Assembly (NCBI RefSeq): GCF_011355085.1
Contig: NZ_VXCP01000015.1
Span: forward strand, 1 to 41,731
Source: Pseudomonas akapageensis
GTDB lineage: Bacteria; Pseudomonadota; Gammaproteobacteria; Pseudomonadales; Pseudomonadaceae
Direction: 5' to 3'
DNA length: 41,731 nt
Below are positions 26,092-34,056 of this stretch, piece by piece. The first letter of the stretch is position 1. Each line of letters begins with the position of its first letter. The position numbers were made by a program, and so were the translations under genes. The notes under the pieces were generated by a model, which was given only the letters and a program-made list of their open reading frames with translations, ran no database searches and was not told the DNA's origin.

Positions 26092-27114
26092 ATGACAAAG
26101 CTCGTTCGCGCTGCCGTGTTGACCAACTACCTGGAAGTGGCGCACTACCTGGGGTTGAACCCTCATGCCTTGCTGGCCGAAGTCGGTTTGAGCAAAACCC
26201 TGCTGCAAACCCCCGATCACCGTATTCCCATCGACTCAGCGGTGCGCCTGCTGGAAAACTCGGCCATCGCCAGCGGTTGCCAATACTTCGGCTTGAGCAT
26301 GGCCGAATCGCGCCAGCTCTCGGACTTCGGTGTCGTCAGCCTGCTGCTCACCCACCAGCGCACCCTGCGCGACGCGTTGCAGGTGCTCGTGCATTACCGT
26401 CATCTGATGAACGATTCGCTGGCCATCTTCGTCGAGGAAGCGGGCAAGATGGTGATCATCCGCGAGGAAGTGGTCACCGAGGCGCCCATGGTCTGCCGGC
26501 AAGCCAATGAGCTGGCCATCGGCGTGATGTTCCGCCTGTGCGCCGCCCTGCTCGGCACCCACTGGCACCCCTACAGCGTCAACTTCACCCACCAGCCCCC
26601 CGACAACCTGCACCTGCATCGGCGGCTGTTCGGCTGCAAGCTGGAGTTCGGCAGCGAGTTCAACGGCATTGTCTGTCCCGACGCCAACCTGGACATGGCC
26701 AACCCCCATGCCGATCCGGGGATGGCACGCTATGCCCAACGCTACCTGGACTCGCTGCTGAGCAACGAGGGCTCGTCGACCCTGTTCGATGTCCGCAAGG
26801 CCATCTACCTGCTGCTGCCCATGGGACGCGCCACGATCGAGCAGATCGCCCAGACCCAGGGCATGAACGTGCGCACCCTGCAACGTCGCCTGAAAGAAGA
26901 CGACTGCACCTTCAACGACCTGATCAACGACGTGCGTCGCGATCTGGTGTTGCGCTACCTGGAGAACCCGGCCTATTCACTGGGGCAGGTCGCCGACATG
27001 CTGGGCTATTCCATGGCGAGTTCGTTTACGCGCTGGTTCATCAGCCAGTTCGGCATGCCGCCGGCGGCCTGGCGCAGCGAGCACAAAAAACTGGCTCCCA
27101 AGCGCGATAGCTGA
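26092..27114 (+). CDS. AraC-family regulator with arabinose-binding-like N-terminal domain
   Basis: A 340-residue one-component regulator. The N-terminal 200 residues resemble the PF12625 sensor type (LTNYLEVAHYLGLNPHALLAE; FGVVSLLLTHQRTLRDAL). A double HTH of AraC type occupies about 235-335 (QIAQTQGMNVRTLQRRLKE, QVADMLGYSMASSFTRWF). Regulators of this type in Pseudomonas control arginine, ornithine, choline-derived or fatty acid catabolism. It is divergent from the chemoreceptor and converges with the YeiH operon. The target may be the DUF1302 lipid operon or the YeiH-BKACE operon; neither can be shown from position. No clear operator was found by reading. Confidence 0.88.
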   Translation: MTKLVRAAVLTNYLEVAHYLGLNPHALLAEVGLSKTLLQTPDHRIPIDSAVRLLENSAIASGCQYFGLSMAESRQLSDFGVVSLLLTHQRTLRDALQVLVHYRHLMNDSLAIFVEEAGKMVIIREEVVTEAPMVCRQANELAIGVMFRLCAALLGTHWHPYSVNFTHQPPDNLHLHRRLFGCKLEFGSEFNGIVCPDANLDMANPHADPGMARYAQRYLDSLLSNEGSSTLFDVRKAIYLLLPMGRATIEQIAQTQGMNVRTLQRRLKEDDCTFNDLINDVRRDLVLRYLENPAYSLGQVADMLGYSMASSFTRWFISQFGMPPAAWRSEHKKLAPKRDS

Positions 27115-27148
27115 ACAGCACAAGGTTTCCGGAAATACGCGTCGCCTG

Positions 27149-27170
27149 CATCGCTGGCAAGCCAGCGATG
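27149..27170. repeat. Single REP hairpin
   Basis: Inverted repeat CATCGCTGGC-AA-GCCAGCGATG, matching the core of the REP arms at 11650-11756. It sits directly after the AraC-family gene and may act as a 3' stabilising hairpin. Confidence 0.75.
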
Positions 27171-27214
27171 AGGTCACCGCGGTGACACAGACAAATTGAT
27201 AGGTACAACGCCCA

Positions 27215-27248
27215 TAAAAAAACGGGCGGCTGCCGTCACAGCCGCCCG
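27215..27248 (-). terminator. Rho-independent terminator of the YeiH-end operon
   Basis: A 9-bp perfect stem GGGCGGCTG/CAGCCGCCC with a six-base loop (27224-27247) is followed on the minus strand by a run of seven Us. It lies about 110 bases after the yeiH stop and ends the seven-gene minus-strand unit. Confidence 0.88.
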
Positions 27249-27356
27249 CAAACGAACCAGAGATCGTGGCTCCGGTCCAGCGCCCCGCTACGTCATGGAG
27301 TCAACGTAGTGCGGCTCTGCTAGCGCAAGATCGGGCAGCTTGTGGCTGCCCCGGTT

Positions 27357-28367
27357 TTACAGCCCCCAGTGCAGCAACAGCAGCACCAGGGCGACGAGGA
27401 ATACCGTTTCCCCCACCATCAGCAGGATCGGCTTGATGCCGACCGAAGCGAGCTCCTTGAGCTGGGTCTTCATGCCCAGTGCACTGATGGAAACCACCAG
27501 ACTCCAGCGCGACAGATCATTGATCGAACCCTGCACCGCCGGGGCAATCCAGCCGGTACTGTTGATGCAGGCCAGAATCAGGAAACCGACGGCGAACCAG
27601 GGCAACAGCGGCGGCCGCTTGCCGGTCGGGTCGGCGCCTTGCATACGGGTGATCAGGGTGGCGCAGACAATCACCGGCAGCAGCATCGCCACCCGCATCA
27701 ACTTGACCACCGTAGCCGTGTCGCCCGTCTCGGTGCCCATGCTGTAGCCAGCACCGACCACCTGGGCCACGTCGTGGATCGTGCCGCCAAGAAACACCCC
27801 TGCGGTTTGCGGCGACAGCCCGAACCAGTTGGCGATCATCGGGTAAAGGATCATCGCCGCCGTCGACAGCGCCGATACGCCGATCACGGTAAACAGCGTG
27901 GCGCGTTCTTTCTGTGGGTGGTTGGGCAACGCCGCCGCCAGCGCCAGTGCAGCCGAAGCACCGCAGATCGCGGTGGCACCACCGGTGAGCATGCCGAACA
28001 AGCGCGAGAAGCCCAGGGCCTTGGCCGCCACCACCGATACACTGATGGTCACCACCACCAGGATCACCACCAGGGCCAGGGGTTTCCAGCCCAACCCGAC
28101 AATCTGTTCCAGGGTAATGCGCATACCCAGCAGGGCTACACCGATACGCAACACGGTGCGCGCGGTGAACTCGATGCCGGCCTTGCAACTGCTGTCGCCG
28201 GTGAGAAAATTCAGCGCCATGCCGAGCAGCAGGGCGAACAGCATCACCGGTGCGCCGTAGTGTTCGGAGAGGAAGGTGGCCGCTGCCGCGACGATCAGGC
28301 TGACGATAAAGCCCGGCGCCAATTCGCGCACGCGGCTGTTGATATGGGTAAGCGCAATGGCGCTCAT
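27357..28367 (-). CDS. yeiH: YeiH/UPF0324 family putative sulfate or sulfite exporter
   Basis: A 336-residue inner-membrane protein with about ten helices. Family blocks visible are LLGMRITLEQI, TGGATAICGASAALALA, FLGGTIHDVAQVVGAGYS and ALGMKTQLKEL. UPF0324 proteins are annotated as putative sulfate exporters, with weak experimental support. The start is ATG 28367, inside the stop of the Rieske gene (ATGA); in-frame codons before it are translation of that gene in another frame. It is the last gene of the BKACE/TauD operon, before a good terminator. Export of sulfite or sulfate released by the dioxygenase is an attractive but unproven role. Confidence 0.88.
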   Translation of the reverse strand: MSAIALTHINSRVRELAPGFIVSLIVAAAATFLSEHYGAPVMLFALLLGMALNFLTGDSSCKAGIEFTARTVLRIGVALLGMRITLEQIVGLGWKPLALVVILVVVTISVSVVAAKALGFSRLFGMLTGGATAICGASAALALAAALPNHPQKERATLFTVIGVSALSTAAMILYPMIANWFGLSPQTAGVFLGGTIHDVAQVVGAGYSMGTETGDTATVVKLMRVAMLLPVIVCATLITRMQGADPTGKRPPLLPWFAVGFLILACINSTGWIAPAVQGSINDLSRWSLVVSISALGMKTQLKELASVGIKPILLMVGETVFLVALVLLLLHWGL

Positions 28368-28690
28368 GGCGCAGACTCCTCTGGAGCGATAACGATAAAT
28401 GCCTGGCCGTCGACTACCTCGACCGGGTAGTTGGCGACCTTGAGCTTGGTGGAGTTGAGCAGGTAGCCACTGGACAGGTCGAAGCGCAGGCCATGGGCAC
28501 AACACTGAATCACCCGTCCTTCGAGGCGACCGCCGCAGAGCGAGGCGCCCTGATGCGGGCAGCTGTCGTCGATGGCATATAACGCGCCCCCCACGTTGAA
28601 CAGGGCGACGCTCCTGTCATCGAATTCGAACAGGCTGCGACCACCGTCCTGCGGGACTTTGCCGGCCGGCACTTGAATTCGCACGCTCAT
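28364..28690 (-). CDS. Small Rieske [2Fe-2S] ferredoxin
   Basis: A 108-residue protein with the Rieske cluster ligands C44-P-H46 and, after 16 residues, C63-C-A-H66, the CxH...CxxH pattern. The size and lack of other domains fit a soluble ferredoxin as used by Rieske dioxygenases, or the NirD type. It overlaps both neighbours by four bases, so it is translationally coupled to the DsbA-like gene and to yeiH. No Rieske oxygenase or ferredoxin reductase is in the window; the partner may be the quinone oxidoreductase or an enzyme elsewhere. ATG 28690 was chosen over an earlier in-frame codon because it gives the coupling and the family start. Confidence 0.92.
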   Translation of the reverse strand: MSVRIQVPAGKVPQDGGRSLFEFDDRSVALFNVGGALYAIDDSCPHQGASLCGGRLEGRVIQCCAHGLRFDLSSGYLLNSTKLKVANYPVEVVDGQAFIVIAPEESAP

Positions 28691-29352
28691 GACGGCTGCG
28701 GCTCGGGTTCGCTGTGCACCAGCGTTTCGCACATCGCATTGAGCAGCACCTCGGCCGGTTGGGCACCGGGCACTGTCCGGTTACGGTTGAAGTGGAAATA
28801 CGGCACGCTGCTGACGCCCCTTGTGCTGGCGCCGACGAAGGGACTGGCGTCGCCGCACAGACAGTCGGCCACGGCTGCGTGGTCGAAGCCGCACGACTCG
28901 GCAATAGCCAGCAAGGTCTCGGTACAACCGATGTCCTCGTTGTGATGGAAATAGGCGGCGAACAGGCGCTCGATCAACGCATCGCGCTGCCCTGCACTAC
29001 CCAGTTCGGCGCAGCGCTCCAGCAAGCGATGGGCATTGGCCGTATTGGGCATCGTGCCGATGCTGCTCAGATCGATAGCCACACCCGACGCCGCGGCGGC
29101 CTGCTGCACCTGGGCCTGGCGCGCGCGCACGGCATCGGCGCTGCCCAGCCGGTTGAGATAGAACGCGGCGAAAGGCTCGCCCTGGGCCGGCATGTGTGGC
29201 AGCAACTGCACACCCTGCCACGCCAACTCGACCTCGACATCCGGCCGCAGGAGCCGCAACTGCTCCAGTGCCTGCTCCAGCTGGCGCTTGCCGATCAGGC
29301 ACCAGGGACAGATAAAGTCGAAAAACACATCGATACGCAAACGACGACTCAC
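28687..29352 (-). CDS. DsbA-family oxidoreductase, FrnE-like
   Basis: A 221-residue thioredoxin-fold protein without signal peptide. The active site is C15-P-W-C18 near the N-terminus, and the cis-proline segment is SSVPYFHFN near residue 185, with a long helical insertion between. This matches the FrnE/2-hydroxychromene-2-carboxylate isomerase-like DsbA group in the cytoplasm. Start is GTG 29352, overlapping the MFS stop (GTGA). Members act in disulfide or glutathione-linked reactions, including small-molecule isomerisation. The coupling with a Rieske gene is unusual and suggests a catabolic function here. Confidence 0.88.
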   Translation of the reverse strand: MSRRLRIDVFFDFICPWCLIGKRQLEQALEQLRLLRPDVEVELAWQGVQLLPHMPAQGEPFAAFYLNRLGSADAVRARQAQVQQAAAASGVAIDLSSIGTMPNTANAHRLLERCAELGSAGQRDALIERLFAAYFHHNEDIGCTETLLAIAESCGFDHAAVADCLCGDASPFVGASTRGVSSVPYFHFNRNRTVPGAQPAEVLLNAMCETLVHSEPEPQPS

Positions 29353-30680
29353 GATTTAACCTCGATCGACACCGGGCCGGTATTGACATTGACACCCTCG
29401 CCTTTCAGGCGAGCGATGTCCTTGTGGTAGTAACACATGGCATAGAAGAACACCGCCGCCGCCAGGACGCTGACCAGGGGCACCAGTTGGAACGCAGCAT
29501 GCAGGCCGATGACATCGGACACCTTGCCGGTGATGAACGGCCCCGGGGCCAGCCCCAGCATGTTGTTGGCCAGGGTCAGGGTGGCGAAGGCCGTGCCGTG
29601 CACGGAGTAATGGGTCAGGTTGGCGACCATGGCACCGGCAGGGCCGGTGGTGCCTGCGGCAATCAGCATGCCCAGGCAGATCAACACCAGTTGCGCGGGC
29701 CCGGCCGGCAAGGCAAACGCCAGCGACAGCAGCAGGCAACTGCCCAGGCAATAGCCGATGGCCAGGGCCACCTTGCGCTCAGGCGATTGACGGCACAGGC
29801 GATCGCTGAGCATGCCGCAGAGAATCATCCCCGCGCCGCTGCACAGGACGATGATCGCAGCGATGCCACCGGCCTTGTCCGCGCCCATGTCGTAGTAGCG
29901 ATTCAGGTAACTGGGCATCCACACAATCACCGTACCGCCGACGAACAGCTGCAGGCCGCTGCCGACATAGGTCGCGATCACCGATCGGCTGGAAAACAAG
30001 GTGCGCAGCGGCCGCTTGACCGCGGCAGTCGCCTTGCTTGCGGCCCTGGCAGCGCGCTGCGGGGCAATACGCGCTTCCTTGACGATAATCGGATAAAGCA
30101 CCGCCAGCAGCAGGCCGAACAACGCCATACCGGCGAACGACCAACGCCAGCCCAGCTTGGCAGCAATCGCACCGCCCAGGGCCATGCCCAATACCGAGCC
30201 GAACATGCCACCGGCCATGAAGGCACTGGCGAGCGTTGCGCGCATGTGCTTGGGAAATACGGAAATCACTACCGCAATGCCGACGCTGCCGTAGGCGGCC
30301 TCACCGACGCCGACCAGGAAGCGGGCAATGAACATGTGCTGGTAGTCTTGCGCCAGGGCGCAGCCAAAGGTGGCCAGGCTCCACAGCAGCGCCATCAGCG
30401 CCAGGCTTTTGACCCGGCCGAAGCGATCGGCCATCAACGACAAGGGAATCGTCAGCAGGCCAACCATCATGGCGACGATGCCGCTGAGCAGGCCGAGTTG
30501 ACCATCACTCAACGACCACTCGCTCTTGAGCAACGGGAATACTGCGTTGAGCACCTGACGCGACATGTAGTCGGAGATCAACAGGCCGAAGGTCAGCGCG
30601 AAAACGATCCAGGCGTAACGGCGTGCGATACCAACCGAAGTATCCTCATCATCGTCTGCTGTGCTGTGGTGAAAGGCCAT
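29349..30680 (-). CDS. MFS permease
   Basis: A 443-residue transporter with about 12 helices; motif A is LMADRFGRVKSLAL after helix 2 and VGVGEAAYGSVG lies in helix 4, as in spinster-like and organic anion MFS groups. The second half has MLSDRLCRQSPERK. It has a strong GGAGG ribosome site. It sits between BKACE and the DsbA-like gene, and its stop is coupled to the latter, so it is the likely importer for the pathway's substrate. It is not obviously a duplicate of the other two MFS genes in the window. Confidence 0.9.
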   Translation of the reverse strand: MAFHHSTADDDEDTSVGIARRYAWIVFALTFGLLISDYMSRQVLNAVFPLLKSEWSLSDGQLGLLSGIVAMMVGLLTIPLSLMADRFGRVKSLALMALLWSLATFGCALAQDYQHMFIARFLVGVGEAAYGSVGIAVVISVFPKHMRATLASAFMAGGMFGSVLGMALGGAIAAKLGWRWSFAGMALFGLLLAVLYPIIVKEARIAPQRAARAASKATAAVKRPLRTLFSSRSVIATYVGSGLQLFVGGTVIVWMPSYLNRYYDMGADKAGGIAAIIVLCSGAGMILCGMLSDRLCRQSPERKVALAIGYCLGSCLLLSLAFALPAGPAQLVLICLGMLIAAGTTGPAGAMVANLTHYSVHGTAFATLTLANNMLGLAPGPFITGKVSDVIGLHAAFQLVPLVSVLAAAVFFYAMCYYHKDIARLKGEGVNVNTGPVSIEVKS

Positions 30681-30749
30681 GGTGCCTCCTCGGAGCTTTG
30701 CTTGTATTTATTTTTATAGGGCATTGAGCCCGTGACACATTTGAAACTT

Positions 30750-30783
30750 CGGGCGGGGCGAGAAGCCTTCGGCCTCCCGCCCG
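30750..30783 (-). other. GC-rich hairpin inside the operon, between BKACE and MFS genes
   Basis: CGGGCGGG (30750-30757) pairs with CCCGCCCG (30776-30783), with an inner AAGCC/GGC stem around TTCG. On the minus strand only GAAGTTTC follows, so termination would be weak. It begins just after the BKACE stop and may reduce or stabilise expression of the upstream or downstream halves. Confidence 0.6.
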
Positions 30784-30790
30784 TTGCCGA

Positions 30791-31843
30791 TCAACCGCGC
30801 TGCGGCACGCCTTTCTGACCAGGCTTGCGGTTTGGCGACATGCCATTGGCCAGCAGGGTTTCTTCGATGCTCGAGTACTCCACACCGATGCGGTAGATCT
30901 CGCGCGCTTCCTTGCCGGTGGCAATTTCACGACCCAGTTCATGGGCGATGCGCACGGTCTGCTTGATCTGCTGCACGGAAGAGAAACGCTTGCCTTGGTG
31001 GTCGATGATGGTGTCTTCGTTACCAACGCGTGGGTGCATACCCATGGCCATCGACATGGCGTTGAACGGCAGAACGTTCTTGAGCAGCGACTCGGAAGTC
31101 ACAGTGCTGCCATCCGGTGCGCGGTGCAGGAAGTTGAAGAAGTTGAACGGGTTAGGACCGTCGAAACCACCACCGATGCCGATCCAGGTCAGGTTCAGCG
31201 GGCCTTTGTAGACACCCTTGCGAACCAGACGCTCGAGGGTTTCCAGGGCGTGCATGCCGGTCAGCTGGAAGTGCGGCTGAATACCGTTGGCCATCAGGCG
31301 CTTGAGGTGCTCTTCAACCCAGGCCGGGCCAGCCGGTACGGTCATTTCGCTATAAGCAGCCTGGTAGGCCGGGTTGGCCAGGGAGGTGCCTTCCAGGTAT
31401 TCCGGATACAACAGCTCCATGATGTTCATCTGGGTGGTGTTGATCGCGACAGTAACCTGGTCTGGTTTCGGCGTCAGTTCGGCGAGCATGTGACGGGTGT
31501 CGTCGCTCAGCCACTTGGCCGCTTCGCCATCGCTTTCAGGGGCGAAGGAGATCGATCCACCGACCTGGATAATCATGTCCGGCACAGCTTCACGCACACC
31601 GGCAATCAGCTCGTTGAACTTGGACAGGCGCTTGGAGCCCTTACCGTCCAGCTCACGTACGTGCAGGTGCAACACGGTGGCACCGGCATCGTAGCACTCG
31701 ACAGCCTTCTGGATCTGCTCGTCCATAGTGACCGGAATGTCTTCAGGGAAGTCTTCTGGTGCCCACTCTGGGCCGTACGGGGCGACGGTGATGACCACCT
31801 TTTCCATGTTTTCGGGGTGCAGGGAATCGTCGAAGAATTGCAT
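30791..31843 (-). CDS. BKACE (DUF849, 3-keto-5-aminohexanoate cleavage-type) enzyme
   Basis: A 350-residue TIM-barrel enzyme of the beta-keto acid cleavage family, which uses acetyl-CoA to split a 3-keto acid into acetoacetate and a new acyl-CoA. The zinc motif is H59-L-H61 in VLHLHVRELDGKGS, with later blocks IIQVGGSIS, QLTGMHALETLERLV and MAMGMHPRVGNEDTI. The ATG at 31843 has a clear AAGGAG six bases upstream. Substrates of this large family include 3-keto-5-aminohexanoate and dehydrocarnitine; which one applies cannot be read here. Context: after a TauD/TfdA dioxygenase and before an MFS permease. Confidence 0.92.
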   Translation of the reverse strand: MQFFDDSLHPENMEKVVITVAPYGPEWAPEDFPEDIPVTMDEQIQKAVECYDAGATVLHLHVRELDGKGSKRLSKFNELIAGVREAVPDMIIQVGGSISFAPESDGEAAKWLSDDTRHMLAELTPKPDQVTVAINTTQMNIMELLYPEYLEGTSLANPAYQAAYSEMTVPAGPAWVEEHLKRLMANGIQPHFQLTGMHALETLERLVRKGVYKGPLNLTWIGIGGGFDGPNPFNFFNFLHRAPDGSTVTSESLLKNVLPFNAMSMAMGMHPRVGNEDTIIDHQGKRFSSVQQIKQTVRIAHELGREIATGKEAREIYRIGVEYSSIEETLLANGMSPNRKPGQKGVPQRG

Positions 31844-31922
31844 GAATTACTCCTTTTATTATCGTGGTCCGCCTGGCGGGGTTTGCCGCAGCAGGCGGAA
31901 GTAGGCGAGCAGTCGGGGCTCT

Positions 31923-32771
31923 TCAGTAGGTCTTGTCGCCGATGATGCCCGCGCGCTCCATCTTGCGATGGCAAGGCGGGTAGTCCATGACGGCGTAGTG
32001 CTGGGTACTGCGGTTGTCCCAGATGGCAATGCTGTTGGGCTTCCAGCGCCAGCGCACTTGATACTCGGGGATGTAAGCCTGACTGATCAGGTACCGCAGC
32101 AGTTCCGGCGCGCCCGGGTTGGCGTCCTGGCCAAAGCGCACCCGTTCAGGGGTGTGGTAGTTGCTGAAATGGGTGGTGAAGGCATTGACGAACAATATCT
32201 TTTCACCGGTTTCCGGATGAGTGCGTACCACCGGATGCTCGGCGTCGGGGTATTGGGCCTTGAGCGCCAGGCGCTTCTCGATCGGCATGACCGCACCGAA
32301 GCTGGCCTCGATGCTGTGGCGGGCACGCAGGCCTTCGATCTTCGCCTTCACGTCTTCGGGCAGACGCTCATAGGCCACGGCCATGTTCGTCCACATGGTG
32401 TCGCCACCCACCGGCGGGCACTCGATGCAGCGCAGTACACAGCCCATCGACGGCGTCTCGCGCCAGGTACCATCGGTGTGCCAGGCGTTCTCGTAGCGGT
32501 CCATCGGCTGGTCCGGATCCTTGTAGATGCGTACCAGGCCCGGATGCTCCGGGTCGCTGCCAGCCACTGGATGGTCCTCCAGCTCGCCAAAGCGGCGAGC
32601 GAAGGCAACATGCTCGGCACGGCTGATGTCCTGGTCACGCAGGAACACCACCCGATGCTTGAGCAACTGGGCACGAATCTCGGCGAAAAGACCATCGTCA
32701 TGGATAGCGTCGGCGAGGTTGACGCCGATCAGTTCCGCACCGATGTTGCAGGTCAATTGTTCGACTTTCAT
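31923..32771 (-). CDS. TauD/TfdA family 2-oxoglutarate-dependent dioxygenase
   Basis: A 282-residue Fe(II)/2-oxoglutarate oxygenase. The metal triad is complete: H98-T-D100 in AWHTDGTW and H258 in STQHYAVMDY; R273, fifteen residues after H258, fits the 2-oxoglutarate carboxylate arginine of TauD. FLRDQDIS and FARRFGELEDHP at the N-terminus are family blocks. TauD releases sulfite from taurine; others hydroxylate aryloxyalkanoates, sulfate esters or quaternary amines. It lies 14 bases after the quinone oxidoreductase and 79 before the BKACE gene. The usual tauABC transporter is absent. Confidence 0.93.
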   Translation of the reverse strand: MKVEQLTCNIGAELIGVNLADAIHDDGLFAEIRAQLLKHRVVFLRDQDISRAEHVAFARRFGELEDHPVAGSDPEHPGLVRIYKDPDQPMDRYENAWHTDGTWRETPSMGCVLRCIECPPVGGDTMWTNMAVAYERLPEDVKAKIEGLRARHSIEASFGAVMPIEKRLALKAQYPDAEHPVVRTHPETGEKILFVNAFTTHFSNYHTPERVRFGQDANPGAPELLRYLISQAYIPEYQVRWRWKPNSIAIWDNRSTQHYAVMDYPPCHRKMERAGIIGDKTY

Positions 32772-32785
32772 GGCAGGCAGCTTCC

Positions 32786-33766
32786 TTAAATGACGAAAAT
32801 CGACGAGCCAGTGGTCTTGCGCGACTCCAGGTCACGATGGGCCTGCACGGCATCCTGCAAGGCGTAGTGCTGGTTGATCTCGATCTTGATCCGACCGTTG
32901 CCGACGTGGTCGAACAGCTCGCCGGCCAGGGCCGCTTTCTCCGCCGGATCGGCAATGTAGTCAGCCAGGGCCGGACGCGTCAGGTACAGGGAGCCCTTCA
33001 TCGCCAGCAGTACCGGATCGAAAGCCGGGATCGGGCCGGACGCAGTGCCCACGCAGACCATCAGTCCGCGGCGCTTGAGGGAATCCAGGGAACCCATGAA
33101 GGTGTTCTTGCCGACGCTGTCGAACACCACGTTGACGCCAACGCCGTCCGTCAGATCGCGAACGCTGGTTGCAACGTCTTCGTGGCTGTAGTTGATAACG
33201 TGGTCACAACCGTGAGCCTTGGCGATTTCACCCTTGGCTTCGGTGGACACGGTGCCGATGACCGTCAGGCCGAGCAGCTTGGCCCACTGGGAGACGATCA
33301 GGCCGACGCCGCCGGCCGCCGCGTGCAGCAAAATGCTGTCACCGGCCTTGAAGTTGTAGATGCGACGCATCAGGTAGGATGACGTCAGGCCGCGCATGGT
33401 CATGGCCGCGGCAGTTTCGAAACTGATGGTTTCCGGCAGTTTGATCAGCGGCGCGGCCGGGATCAGACGCTCGGTGCTGTAGGCACCCAGGGTGTTGAGG
33501 AAGCCGGTGTAGGTGACGCGATCGCCAACCGCGACGTTCGTAACACCCTCGCCGACGGCCTGCACCACACCGGAAGCCTCGACCCCCATGCCGTTGGCCA
33601 GCGGGATCGGGTAGGTGCCGTTGCGAAAGTAGGTGTCGGCGTAGTTCAGGCCAACAGCCACATGACGAAGACGAACCTGACCCGGGCCGGGATCGCCAAC
33701 CGCTACGTCTTCGTAACGCAGGACTTCGGGACCACCGGTTTCGTAGAAGCGTATGGCTTTGGCCAT
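32786..33766 (-). CDS. Quinone oxidoreductase (zeta-crystallin-like, MDR)
   Basis: A 326-residue NADPH-dependent medium-chain reductase without the structural zinc cysteines. Seen are the AIRFYETGGPEVLRYEDV start, GMGVEASGVVQAVGEGV, the HAAAGGVG nucleotide loop near residue 150 and the C-terminal INQHYALQDAVQAHRDLESRKTTG block in parts. It reduces quinones or alkenal/enone-type compounds. ATG 33766 follows GGAGAAAC and matches the family beginning; codons before it belong to the leader. It is the first gene of the minus-strand operon and is divergent from the antiporter, with a 290-base gap that must contain both promoters. Confidence 0.93.
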   Translation of the reverse strand: MAKAIRFYETGGPEVLRYEDVAVGDPGPGQVRLRHVAVGLNYADTYFRNGTYPIPLANGMGVEASGVVQAVGEGVTNVAVGDRVTYTGFLNTLGAYSTERLIPAAPLIKLPETISFETAAAMTMRGLTSSYLMRRIYNFKAGDSILLHAAAGGVGLIVSQWAKLLGLTVIGTVSTEAKGEIAKAHGCDHVINYSHEDVATSVRDLTDGVGVNVVFDSVGKNTFMGSLDSLKRRGLMVCVGTASGPIPAFDPVLLAMKGSLYLTRPALADYIADPAEKAALAGELFDHVGNGRIKIEINQHYALQDAVQAHRDLESRKTTGSSIFVI

Positions 33767-34056
33767 GCCTGTTTCTCCAATCTGCGATTTTGGCGTACTA
33801 CGCCGTTTTGTTCTGATGGGATTGACTGTATGACGCAGGCTGGTTGGACGCTTCTCATCAGACGACAACAGCTTTTCATTTCGTGACAAACCCCGCGCGG
33901 TTGAAAACGCCTGAACCTGGCATACGGTTTGAATTGATGGCCTGCGCCACAGGACTATGCTGTAACCAGTTCAGGGGAACGGCATGCTGGCTGGCCAGAA
34001 CCTGCGATCAGTCGTCATGGCCCAGAGCCCTGCGCCGACAGCAAGGAGATGCGCGG

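Noticed and set aside
33844..34056. N-terminal extension of the cation antiporter from 33844
   Set aside because: The extra 71 codons look like noncoding DNA, while ATG 34057 has AAGGAG at the right distance and the family start.
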